DNA from: an uncultured Clostridia bacterium
GTDB lineage: Bacteria > Bacillota > Clostridia > Oscillospirales > Acutalibacteraceae
NCBI GenBank assembly: GCA_947585745.1
Contig: CANPXF010000001.1
Location: 62,001-126,000, forward strand
Reading direction: 5' to 3'
DNA: 64,000 nt
The notes under the pieces are model-generated. The model was not told the DNA's origin. It did not search any database and saw only the letters and a list, made by a program, of their open reading frames with translations. Position numbers and translations under genes: made by a program. The stretch's first letter is position 1. Every line of letters starts with the position of its first letter. This document shows positions 8,409-17,938 of this stretch, one piece after another.

Positions 8409-10130
8409 ATGACGCACACTTTATTAAAGCGAAACTCAAATATAATCAACAAAAAATATATGGAATACTTTTTGCCCACGGTGCTTACCGCAATGGCGAA
8501 CAATATCGCGATTATGGTGGACTCCGTGCTTGTGGGCCAGCTGGTGGGAAGCGCCTCAATGGCGGCGATTAACCTGCTGTCCCCTGTTACACAGCTTTAC
8601 TTTTCACTTACCATTCTTTTCGGTCTCGGAGCGTCAACAATAATTTCATACGCAAAGGGAGTAAACGACAAGAAAACGGCGGACAAAACCTTTACCGCCG
8701 TAATTGTGTCGCTTCTGCTGTTCAGCGCCCTGCTTATGGCGTTGCAGTTTATATTTTTAAACGATATAGCGTCTGTTCTGACGTCTATACCCAAATTAAA
8801 GCAACAGCTGATACTCTATTACGTTCCGTTTATAATCGGCACTCCTTTTTCAATGTTTCTTCCAAGTATTGTTCATTGTATAAGAAGTGACGGCAGACCG
8901 ACATTCGCGTCTAATTTAATAATAATTTCAAACGCGATAAATCTTACGATGGATATAGTTCTTATGGGACCGTTCAGAACGGGGATTATCGGCTCCTCAA
9001 TCGCAACGGTTATAGGAAACGCGGTTGCCTTTGTGATTATGTTGAGCCATTTTAAAAATCCGAACAACACTCTTCATTTTGATTTTTCGGCTGTCAGAAA
9101 TCCGAGAGAGCTTTTTAAAAGCTTTTGTTCTATGTTTACCACGGGTCTTTCGGGAGCGCTCGGAACGCTTCTCATCGTGGTAAGAATGTTTTTCTTAAAC
9201 AGTATGATACAAAATTCAGCCGGCGCGGAGGGTATGGTGGCAATGTCCGTTATATCATCAAGCCAAATATTTATATCCGCGTTTATAACGGGCGCGTCGC
9301 AAACTATGATACCCATTGTAAGCGTGCTTTTGGGAGAAAAAGACTTTGCGGGTATTAAATTCGCTTTCAGAAAGGCAATGTATATTCTTTTAATCGCGAG
9401 TACCGCTATTGTGCTTGTAATTGAGATGTTCCCCGAATTTGTCGCCCGCCTTTTCGGAAATATGACGCAAACGGAAATGCAGGTCATTGTCCCCGCTTTG
9501 AGAATCAGCTCCTTATCCTTCCACGGACTTGCGCTGTCCTTCCTCATAATGTATTACTATATGGCTACAACGAAAAAAGGTTTTTCCGTTACAATATCCG
9601 TATTAAACGGAATTGCGCTCATTATTCCCTGCGTATATTTTATGGATTTGCTCTGGGGAGTTAACGGAATCTGGACAGCGATGACGGTCGCTCAATACGG
9701 AACCCTGCTTGTGCTTGCCGTAATGTTGATAGTCACCATAAAAAAATCCGACGGAAGATACAAAAACTTTTATTTGCTTGACGAAAAAAGCAAGAACGAA
9801 ATTATGTCCGTTTCCGTAAACACTGATTTTTCGGAAAATACAATCGATGAATATTTATCCGAAAACCTCACTGCCGACAACGAAACAACGCTCAGCGTAA
9901 CATCGGCGATAACTCATATATTTTCTGAAATAAAGTCGTCGGGCTCAAAGAAAAACAAGGCTGTTGATATTGACATAAGAATAAGATACGAGAACAACAG
10001 CTATATAATTCTTATGCTCAGCAACGGAAACGAACTGAACAGCCCCAATCTTATTTATGAAAACAATACATATAAAAGCTTTGAATGTACAACAGCTTTG
10101 GGAATGAATTTAATCAAAGTAATTATATAA
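8409..10130 (+). CDS. MATE-family exporter fused to a degenerate RsbW-like HATPase domain
   Basis: Residues 1-445 are a typical 12-segment MATE (NorM/DinF) multidrug exporter driven by H+ or Na+. The remaining 130 residues are cytoplasmic and unlike any usual MATE tail. They align in order with the RsbW-like gene 17522-17938: SVTSAITHIFSEI takes the place of the N box (AVEEAFVNIASYA), SNGNELNSP the place of DRGIPFNP, and TALGMNLIKVI the place of GGLGIELIKRS. The catalytic Glu/Asn and Asp appear lost, so the tail may bind the STAS protein without kinase activity. A GGAG ribosome site precedes the ATG. Sixty bases separate it from the NRPS with no terminator, so it is the likely exporter of the NRPS product. 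The MATE call is sure; the tail assignment is moderately sure. Confidence 0.85.
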   Translation: MTHTLLKRNSNIINKKYMEYFLPTVLTAMANNIAIMVDSVLVGQLVGSASMAAINLLSPVTQLYFSLTILFGLGASTIISYAKGVNDKKTADKTFTAVIVSLLLFSALLMALQFIFLNDIASVLTSIPKLKQQLILYYVPFIIGTPFSMFLPSIVHCIRSDGRPTFASNLIIISNAINLTMDIVLMGPFRTGIIGSSIATVIGNAVAFVIMLSHFKNPNNTLHFDFSAVRNPRELFKSFCSMFTTGLSGALGTLLIVVRMFFLNSMIQNSAGAEGMVAMSVISSSQIFISAFITGASQTMIPIVSVLLGEKDFAGIKFAFRKAMYILLIASTAIVLVIEMFPEFVARLFGNMTQTEMQVIVPALRISSLSFHGLALSFLIMYYYMATTKKGFSVTISVLNGIALIIPCVYFMDLLWGVNGIWTAMTVAQYGTLLVLAVMLIVTIKKSDGRYKNFYLLDEKSKNEIMSVSVNTDFSENTIDEYLSENLTADNETTLSVTSAITHIFSEIKSSGSKKNKAVDIDIRIRYENNSYIILMLSNGNELNSPNLIYENNTYKSFECTTALGMNLIKVII

Positions 10131-10190
10131 ACCATAGTCCGCTTGCATAAAACAAAGATTACTGCCGCTAAATGAAAGGAGTTTTATTAA

Positions 10191-13100
10191 ATGAACACAA
10201 AAAAATATCCGATGTCAAAAACGGAATACGGAATGTATTTCTGCTTTGTATCCGAGCCTCAGGGACTGGAGTATAATCTGCCGTTTACCTTGAAGTTCAA
10301 AAAGCCTTTTGACATTGAAAAGCTGAAAACGGCGTTTTTGAAGGTTATATCAAATCATCGGAATTTAAAAAGCTGTTTTGAAACGGATAAAGACGGAAAG
10401 GTATGGCGTAAAATTTCCGATAAACCGATTGAAGTTGAAATAATTAAAACCGATAATGAGGATATTACCCCTTATGTAAAGCCGTTCGACCTTTCAACCG
10501 GTCCCTGTATGAGAGCGTACATATTCGACCGTTCGGACAGCGTAGAGCTCCTTTTTGACGTTCACCATATCATATTTGACGGCACATCCTCCGAAATCTT
10601 TGTAAAAGAGCTTGACTCGGCATTTCGCGGAGAGGAGCTGATTGCGGAAAAATACTCCGCCGTTGATTTCGCTGTTGACGAGCAAAAGCGCCTTGAAACA
10701 GACGAGTTTGAAAAGGGGCGCCGATATTACGGGGCGCTCCTTGACGAGGCGGAAACCGATATGATTCCTCTGCCCGACAAGGATCCAAAAGAAAAAATCC
10801 CGAAAAGCGTAAAATACATATTAAAACAAACAACTCCTGATGAAACACGCGCGTTTTCCCATAAAAATCAAATCAGAACGAGCGCGTTGTTTTATTCGGC
10901 GTTCGGTTATGTACTGTCTAAATACGCGGGTAGCGAGAACAGCGTGTTCTCAACTGTATTTAACGGACGAAACGGGGAAACTGCGGACTCAATAGGTATG
11001 TTTGTAAAGACCTTTCCCGTTGTCTGTAAACCAGGCGGAGGCAAAATTATCGATTACATAAGAGAAATTGACGGGCAGATAGGTCAAAGCCGAAGTCACA
11101 GCCTGTTCTCTTATGCCGACATATGCGCCGAAATGGATATAAATCCGCAGGTTTATTTCGCTTATCAGGGAGATTTTGCGAATACGAATCCCGTTTCCGT
11201 GTGCGGACAGGACACATACCGCGTACTCAATTTCACAAATGAGCTTAAAGTTGAGCTTAACTTTATACTTTACCGCAAAGAGGGAAAATTTGAAATTGAA
11301 TGTGAATACAACTCAGGCGCGTACACAGAGGGATTTATCAACGGTATTCTTGAGGCTTTGGACAAAGCCGTAAACGAATTTACCGTAAATGACGAGCTTA
11401 ATGAGGTTGACATTTTAAGCCAAAGCCAGCTTGAAATACTAAATTCCTTTAACGATACCGATGTCCCCTATGACGATACAAAAACATTTATTGACTTATT
11501 CCGAGAGCAGGTAAGGCTCCGCCCCGATAAGACCGCCCTTGTTTTCAAGGAAAACAGATATACCTACAGACAGCTTGACGAAATCACAGACAAAATCGCT
11601 TTTTATCTCAGAGGTAAAAACTGCGGTACGGAGGACGCCGTCGCTGTTTTGACAGGCCGTAGCGAATATATGACTATCTGTTCAATCGGCGTTTTGAAAT
11701 CGGGCGCGGCATACGAACCCCTTGACCCCACACATCCCGCCGAACGCCTGCAGTTTATGATAAAGGACGCGAACGCAAAAGCGCTTATCGCGGACGAAAA
11801 TTTCCTGCACCTCGTGCCCGACTTCGCGGGCGATATACTTAAAATCAGCGATATAAAAGATTTGCCCGCCTGCGCGACTTCTCTGCCCAAACCCGCTCCA
11901 AAAGATTTATTCGTACTGCTCTACACTTCGGGTTCAACGGGAACGCCGAAGGGCTGTATGATTACACACGGAAACCTGACAAACTTTATACACTGGTCAC
12001 ACAGAATCAATGAAATTACAGAAAAAAGCTCCTCCGCCGCGTACGCAAGCTACGGCTTTGACGCTCATATGATGGATATTTACCCCTACTTATCATTCGG
12101 CGGAACAGAGTATATCATTCCCGAAGAAAACCGTCTTGACTTAATGTGGATAAACGATTACTGCAGGGAAAACGGTATTACAAATATATTTATGACAACA
12201 CAGGTCGGCAGGGCTTTTATGACCTCAATAGACAACATCGCGCCTAAGATTATCAGTACGGGCGGAGAAACCCTGGTACCCTTTGAACCGGTCGGCGGAG
12301 TTAAATTCTACAACCTTTACGGCCCTACCGAATGTACTATTATTTCTACCTACTTCCTCGCGGATAAATATTACGACCCGTTCCCTATAGGAAAGCCCGT
12401 CAACAACGCACATATGTATATCGTTGACAAAAATCTCAAAAGGCTTCCCGTGGGAGCGGTGGGCGAACTGTGCATTTCGGGTCCGCTTGTGTCGAGGGGC
12501 TATCTTAACCGTCCCGAACAGACGGAGAAAACCTATGTTAAAAACCCGTTTGACAGCGACAAAGCCCACAGCGTTCTTTACCATACGGGCGATATTGTTA
12601 AATTTATGAACGACGGAAACATCTCCTATGTAGGCAGACGCGACGGAATGGTGAAAATCAGAGGTTACCGCATAGAGCTTTCCGAGGTTGAGGCCGTTAT
12701 AAGAGAATACGTCGGTATAAAAGACGCGACCGTTGTGGCAAAGGATTTGCCGACGGGCGGAAAATGCATTGTTGCGTATATAGTCTCCGATGAAAAAACA
12801 GACATTGACAAGCTTAAGGACTTTATCGGGGAGAAAAAGCCGTACTTTATGATACCCGAGGCGATAATGCAGATAGACAGTATTCCGCTTAATGTAAACG
12901 GCAAGGTCGATAAACGCAAGCTTCCCGAAATCAAGGCGGGAGATGCGGAAAAATCGGAGGAAACATCCAACCGCCCGCTCAACTCTCTTGAAACAAAAAT
13001 TGTTGGTATTATAAAGGGCATAACGGGAAACGATGATGATATAAACGTTTCCGCCGACTTAATGCGCGCGGGTATGACCTCTCTGTCAATAATCAAGCTC

Positions 13101-16100
13101 GCAGTGGAGCTTAATAAAACATTCGGCTATGACGCGGAAATAAAGCGCCTTATGAGCGGATGCACCGTATTATCGCTCGAGGATGATATTGTTGAGTATC
13201 TTTTGGAAAATATAGGAAATGAAAAAAATCCGTACGATGAAAGCGATTCCGTCAAAGCCGTTAAAAAGGATTATGCTCCCCTCTCCTACACCCAGTACGG
13301 CGTTTACTCGGAATGTATGAAGCGCCCCGGGGATACATTCTACAATATCCCGTTTTTCTATAAATTTCCTCTCTCATTTGATGAGAAAAAGCTGGCGTCG
13401 GCGATTGAAAAGGTTCTCTCCTCTCACCCGTATATCTTCACACGTCTGACTATAAAAGACGACGACGTGGTACAGATTAAGCATAGCTCCGAAAATTTTT
13501 GCGTTCCTGTCAAAATTATGAACGAAAAAGAGCTTGAAAGCTACAAAAAAGGCTTTGTAAAGCCATATAAACTGATGGACTCACAGCTGTTTAAAATAGA
13601 AATAATTAAAACGGAAAAGGGAATTTATCTCCTTTCCGACTTTCACCATATTATTTTTGACGGCGGTTCAATGGGACTGTTTATAGGCGACTTAAAGAGT
13701 TGTTACGAGGGCGGAGAAATTTCCGCTGAAGCATACGACTACTTTGACTACGTTAATGAGGAAATCAAAAACAAGTCGAGCGAGGAATTTAAAAATGCGG
13801 AAAAATATGTTTCGGATATGCTCTCCGAGTGCGAAAGCGCTGACGAGCTCACCCCTGATTTGGGAGGACTTCCCGAAAACGGAAGCTCCGATATGGTATC
13901 GATACCGTTCGATATGGAGTGTATATCGAAATTCTGCGCGGAAAACGACGTTACGCCCGCGCATCTGTTCCTCGCCTCCGTTATGTATGTCGTTTCAAGG
14001 TTTACAAACAGCCGTAACGCGTATATCAACACAATCAGTAACGGCCGTTCCGATATGAGGCTGAACAACTGCTTCGGTATGTTTGTAAAAACGCTTCCAT
14101 TAGGCTTGGAAATTGAGGATATTTCCGCTATTGAGCTCGTTAAATCCGCAAAGGATTTGCTTATCAATTCAATTTCCAATGAGATTTATCCTTACGCAGA
14201 CGTATGCCGAAAATACAATTACGCTCCGAATATTATGTACGCTTACCAGCTCGGTGTTTCCGACGATGTTTACATCGACAACGAGCTGATTGAAAATGAT
14301 ATGATAGGCGAGCGAAAGGTTAAATTTAAAACGGGCGTTTATATCGAGGACAATAACGGTCAGGAATGTATCGACGTATTGTATAACAACGCTGTATACA
14401 GCAAAGAGCTTATGGAAACGTTCGCGAACGCCGTAAAGACCGTTACCGAAAAAATTATAAAAGCTCCCGAGCAAAAAGTCCGTAAAATCTCAATGCTCGA
14501 TAAAACGAATGCTGAAAAAATCGAGAGCTTTTCACAAACTGAAATTAAAGAACCCGAAATTAAACTTTTACACGAGCTTTTTGAAAAGCAAGTAGCTTTA
14601 CATCCCGACAAAACGGCGCTTGTCGCGTGCGACGGAAAATACACATATTCACAGCTTGATAAGCGCGCGAATATAATCGCCAACAACCTGATTGCAAAGG
14701 GCGTTAAAAAGGGCTGTAGAGTAGTTATTCTTCTTGAAAGAACCTCTCGGTTCTTCGCCTCTATGCTCGGTATTCTTAAGGCGGGAGCGGCGTTTATTCC
14801 GACCTGTCCCGAATATCCGAAAGAGCGTATTGAAAATATAATCGAAGACAGCGGCGCTGATTTTGTTATAACCTTCGGCGAGCTTCTTAACCGTTATGAA
14901 AAAACGGTTGATATTGCAGAGCTTGAAAAGGGAAGTAATGACGAAAGGCCCGCAGTTGACATTTCCCCCGAAGACCTCGCCTATCTTATCTACACCTCTG
15001 GCTCAACAGGAAAGCCAAAGGGCGTAATGTTAAGGCATATAGGTATCGCAAGCTTCCTCACGGACAACAAACATAATCTTCCGATAAGCTACATTACCGA
15101 AAACTGCAAATGCTACGGTTCGGTTACAACAATTTCATTTGACTTGTCGCTGAAAGAAACTATGGGCTCTCTGTGCAACGGAATTACTCTTGCTTTCGCA
15201 AGTGATGACCAGACAATGAATCCTATGTCGCTCGCGCAGTTCTTCAAGGAAAACAACGTAGACGCGTTTAACTCCACGCCGTCAAGATTATTAGTTTATA
15301 TGGAGCTCCCCGAATTTGAGCAGGCGATGAAAAACTGCAAGGTAATCCTTTCAGGCGGAGAAAAATACCCCTACAAGCTTTTACAGGTTCTCAAAGAAAA
15401 AACCGACGCAAAAATCATCAACACCTACGGCCCTACCGAAGTTACGGTTTCGTCAAACGCGAAGGACCTTACCTTCGCCGACGAAATTTCCGTCGGTAAA
15501 CCGCTGTTGAATTATAAGGAATACATAGTTGACCTTGACGATAACAAACTGCCCGCAGGCGTAACAGGCGAATTGATTATCGGAGGTTTGGGCGTTGCTT
15601 TAGGCTATAATAATCTGCCACAACAAACAGAGAAATCCTTTATAGAATATGAGGGACAGAGATTTTACCGTTCGGGCGACTACGCAAAATGGAGAGAAAA
15701 CGGCGACGTAATTATCCTTGGAAGAAAAGACAATCAGGTAAAATTAAGAGGTCTGCGTATCGAGCTCGGGGAAATTGAAAAATCCCTCACAAATATTGAG
15801 GGTGTCCGCTCTGCCGTAGTAGTCATTAAAAAGCTCGGAAATGAGGACAACCTCTGCGCCTACTATACCGCTGACAGGCAAATGGATATAGATTTTCTAA
15901 AGGATGAGCTGAAGAAAACCCTTACCGAATATATGATTCCCGCCTTCTTTAATCAGCTTGAGGAGCTTCCCCTCACTCCAAACGGAAAGGTAAATCTCAA
16001 GGCCTTGAGCGAGCCTGTTATCGCGGAAAAAAGTAAAAAGAATATCGAAAAGCCCGCTAATACCGTGGAAAAACAGTTCTGCAAAATTTTCGCCGATATT

Positions 16101-17480
16101 TTAAATATTGACGAGGTATCCGCAACCGACAGCTTCTTTGATTTAGGCGGTACGTCGCTTACCGTAACAAGAGTTGTAATTGAGGCGAGCAAAATTGATT
16201 ACGACATAGCCTACGGCGACGTGTTCTCATACCCGACTCCGAGAATGCTCGCAAGGCTTGTAATGGGCTCGAAGAAAGGCGATGACGGCTTTGATAATCT
16301 CGCAAGCTACGATTACGGCAATATCGAGAACGTTCTTGCAAAAAATACCGTTGACAGCTTCTTAAAAGGAGAAAAGCAGATAATCGGCGATGTAATTCTT
16401 ACGGGCGCAACGGGATTCCTCGGAATTCATATTCTTTATGAGCTTCTTAAAAGCTATAACGGAAACGTATACTGTATGCTCCGAGGAAGGGGCGATACCT
16501 CCGCTCGGGAAAGACTTCAAAATATGTTCTATTATTATTTCGAGGAAAACATATTGGAAGAATACGGCAAGAGAGTACGTATTGTTGACGGCGATATTGT
16601 AAGAAAAGAATCATTTGACGCTTTATCTGAATTTAAAGCCGACACATTCATAAATTGCGCGGCAAACGTTAAGCACTTTTCAAAGGGTACTGATATTGAA
16701 GACGTAAACTATCACGGCGTACAGAATATACTCGAATTTTGTAAAAACACGGGAATAAGACTTGTCCACGTTTCTACAATGAGCGTAGGCGGTATGTTTA
16801 TAGGCGAACCGGGAGAGGTTACGCACCTTAAAGAAAATCAGCTGTACTTCGGTCAGACCTTGAACTCTAAATACACAAACGCGAAATTCCTCGCGGAGCG
16901 TGAAATTTTGGAGAACGCCTCAAAGGGTATGAATGTAAAGATAATGAGAGTGGGAACACTGGCGCCGAGAGAACGCGATGGAGAATATCAGATAAACTTC
17001 ACCACCAACAGCTTTATGGGCAGACTTAAATCCACATTTCTTATAGGCTCTTATCCCTACGAGAGTATGGACTCGCCCTTTGAGCTTTCGCCTATCGACT
17101 ACACGGCAAAGGCTGTTTTACTTCTTGCGCAAACTCCGAAGGAGTGTACCGTATTCCACCCGTATAACAATCATTCACTTCTTATGAACGATTTGTATCT
17201 TGAGATGGGTATGACCGGACTTAGCGCCCGCCCCGTTGAAAATGACGAGTACGAAAAAGCTTTGGACGAGGCAAAGAAAGATTCTGAAAAAGCGAAGGTT
17301 TTGTCAAGCTTTATCGCCTATGAAAATATGGGACACGGCAAAAAGACCTACTCCGTCGGCAAAAGCAACGCCTTTACAATGCAGATACTTTACAGGCTCG
17401 GATTCAGATGGCCCGTTACCTCGCTTGATTATATGAAAAGATTTCTTGTAGCTTTAAAAGGACTGGATTTTTTCGAGTAA
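10191..17480 (+). CDS. Nonribosomal peptide synthetase, C-A-T-C-A-T-reductase, probable N-acyl dipeptide aldehyde synthetase
   Basis: The 2429-aa enzyme has domains in this order: C1 (1-405, HHIIFDG near 126), A1 (415-910, LLYTSGSTGTPKG near 577, NGKVDKRKL), T1 (925-1010, AGMTSL), C2 (1029-1440, HHIIFDG near 1152), A2 (1460-1940, LIYTSGSTGKPKG, NGKVNLKAL), T2 (DLGGTSL near 1983) and a short-chain-dehydrogenase-type thioester reductase (2065-2429, TGATGFLG; YTNAK as YxxxK). The reductase implies NAD(P)H-dependent release as an aldehyde or alcohol. An N-terminal C domain is typical of starter modules that attach a fatty acyl group. Hand-aligned pocket residues are roughly D-A-M-F-I-T-L-I-I-K for A1 and D-L-K-N-I-S-T-V-S-K for A2, too divergent for me to name substrates. 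An AAAGGAG site precedes the ATG. The T domains need an Sfp-type phosphopantetheinyl transferase, not present in this window. Architecture is certain; product class is a family-based inference. Confidence 0.95.
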   Translation: MNTKKYPMSKTEYGMYFCFVSEPQGLEYNLPFTLKFKKPFDIEKLKTAFLKVISNHRNLKSCFETDKDGKVWRKISDKPIEVEIIKTDNEDITPYVKPFDLSTGPCMRAYIFDRSDSVELLFDVHHIIFDGTSSEIFVKELDSAFRGEELIAEKYSAVDFAVDEQKRLETDEFEKGRRYYGALLDEAETDMIPLPDKDPKEKIPKSVKYILKQTTPDETRAFSHKNQIRTSALFYSAFGYVLSKYAGSENSVFSTVFNGRNGETADSIGMFVKTFPVVCKPGGGKIIDYIREIDGQIGQSRSHSLFSYADICAEMDINPQVYFAYQGDFANTNPVSVCGQDTYRVLNFTNELKVELNFILYRKEGKFEIECEYNSGAYTEGFINGILEALDKAVNEFTVNDELNEVDILSQSQLEILNSFNDTDVPYDDTKTFIDLFREQVRLRPDKTALVFKENRYTYRQLDEITDKIAFYLRGKNCGTEDAVAVLTGRSEYMTICSIGVLKSGAAYEPLDPTHPAERLQFMIKDANAKALIADENFLHLVPDFAGDILKISDIKDLPACATSLPKPAPKDLFVLLYTSGSTGTPKGCMITHGNLTNFIHWSHRINEITEKSSSAAYASYGFDAHMMDIYPYLSFGGTEYIIPEENRLDLMWINDYCRENGITNIFMTTQVGRAFMTSIDNIAPKIISTGGETLVPFEPVGGVKFYNLYGPTECTIISTYFLADKYYDPFPIGKPVNNAHMYIVDKNLKRLPVGAVGELCISGPLVSRGYLNRPEQTEKTYVKNPFDSDKAHSVLYHTGDIVKFMNDGNISYVGRRDGMVKIRGYRIELSEVEAVIREYVGIKDATVVAKDLPTGGKCIVAYIVSDEKTDIDKLKDFIGEKKPYFMIPEAIMQIDSIPLNVNGKVDKRKLPEIKAGDAEKSEETSNRPLNSLETKIVGIIKGITGNDDDINVSADLMRAGMTSLSIIKLAVELNKTFGYDAEIKRLMSGCTVLSLEDDIVEYLLENIGNEKNPYDESDSVKAVKKDYAPLSYTQYGVYSECMKRPGDTFYNIPFFYKFPLSFDEKKLASAIEKVLSSHPYIFTRLTIKDDDVVQIKHSSENFCVPVKIMNEKELESYKKGFVKPYKLMDSQLFKIEIIKTEKGIYLLSDFHHIIFDGGSMGLFIGDLKSCYEGGEISAEAYDYFDYVNEEIKNKSSEEFKNAEKYVSDMLSECESADELTPDLGGLPENGSSDMVSIPFDMECISKFCAENDVTPAHLFLASVMYVVSRFTNSRNAYINTISNGRSDMRLNNCFGMFVKTLPLGLEIEDISAIELVKSAKDLLINSISNEIYPYADVCRKYNYAPNIMYAYQLGVSDDVYIDNELIENDMIGERKVKFKTGVYIEDNNGQECIDVLYNNAVYSKELMETFANAVKTVTEKIIKAPEQKVRKISMLDKTNAEKIESFSQTEIKEPEIKLLHELFEKQVALHPDKTALVACDGKYTYSQLDKRANIIANNLIAKGVKKGCRVVILLERTSRFFASMLGILKAGAAFIPTCPEYPKERIENIIEDSGADFVITFGELLNRYEKTVDIAELEKGSNDERPAVDISPEDLAYLIYTSGSTGKPKGVMLRHIGIASFLTDNKHNLPISYITENCKCYGSVTTISFDLSLKETMGSLCNGITLAFASDDQTMNPMSLAQFFKENNVDAFNSTPSRLLVYMELPEFEQAMKNCKVILSGGEKYPYKLLQVLKEKTDAKIINTYGPTEVTVSSNAKDLTFADEISVGKPLLNYKEYIVDLDDNKLPAGVTGELIIGGLGVALGYNNLPQQTEKSFIEYEGQRFYRSGDYAKWRENGDVIILGRKDNQVKLRGLRIELGEIEKSLTNIEGVRSAVVVIKKLGNEDNLCAYYTADRQMDIDFLKDELKKTLTEYMIPAFFNQLEELPLTPNGKVNLKALSEPVIAEKSKKNIEKPANTVEKQFCKIFADILNIDEVSATDSFFDLGGTSLTVTRVVIEASKIDYDIAYGDVFSYPTPRMLARLVMGSKKGDDGFDNLASYDYGNIENVLAKNTVDSFLKGEKQIIGDVILTGATGFLGIHILYELLKSYNGNVYCMLRGRGDTSARERLQNMFYYYFEENILEEYGKRVRIVDGDIVRKESFDALSEFKADTFINCAANVKHFSKGTDIEDVNYHGVQNILEFCKNTGIRLVHVSTMSVGGMFIGEPGEVTHLKENQLYFGQTLNSKYTNAKFLAEREILENASKGMNVKIMRVGTLAPRERDGEYQINFTTNSFMGRLKSTFLIGSYPYESMDSPFELSPIDYTAKAVLLLAQTPKECTVFHPYNNHSLLMNDLYLEMGMTGLSARPVENDEYEKALDEAKKDSEKAKVLSSFIAYENMGHGKKTYSVGKSNAFTMQILYRLGFRWPVTSLDYMKRFLVALKGLDFFE

Positions 17481-17521
17481 ATATTTTATAAACAGGTTTG
17501 TTAAAAATAAAGGAACAATAA

Positions 17522-17938
17522 ATGAAAATACGGCTTAAAGCGACCACGGAAAATTTAACAAAACTTATATCTTCCTGCGAGAATTATCTCATATCGGAGT
17601 TTTCATCTGGCGACGGCTTTAATCTTTTGATTACAGCCGTCGAGGAAGCCTTTGTAAACATAGCAAGCTACGCCTACAAAAATGAAACGGGCTATGTGGA
17701 TTTTGAAATTTCTCGTATAGATAACAATCGGGTAAAAGTAATTTTTACAGACAGAGGAATACCCTTTAACCCGATTATGTTTAACAGCGGGGAAAATGTA
17801 GAAAACAACCTTGACATACTTATTCCCGGAGGACTCGGAATCGAATTGATTAAACGTTCAATGAAAAATCTGCGGTACAAATACATAAACGAAAAAAACA
17901 TTTTTTCATTTGAGGCAATACGGGAGAAAAGCAAATGA
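17522..17938 (+). CDS. RsbW/SpoIIAB-like serine kinase (anti-sigma type HATPase)
   Basis: This 138-aa single-domain GHKL ATPase shows the N box AVEEAFVNIASYAY, G1 box DRGIPFNP and G2 box GGLGIELIKRSM. Proteins of this class phosphorylate a STAS antagonist and sequester a sigma factor or another target. It lies 41 bases after the NRPS and its stop overlaps the start of the phosphatase gene (ATGA), the usual kinase/phosphatase pairing. Unlike the MATE tail, its catalytic boxes look intact. No sigma factor gene lies beside it. The natural substrate would be the STAS protein at 7931-8230, which is inference. Confidence 0.9.
   Translation: MKIRLKATTENLTKLISSCENYLISEFSSGDGFNLLITAVEEAFVNIASYAYKNETGYVDFEISRIDNNRVKVIFTDRGIPFNPIMFNSGENVENNLDILIPGGLGIELIKRSMKNLRYKYINEKNIFSFEAIREKSK

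Noticed and set aside
9074-9547. 157-aa minus ORF inside the first MATE gene
   Set aside because: Shadow frame; the plus strand has a clear family match over the same bases.
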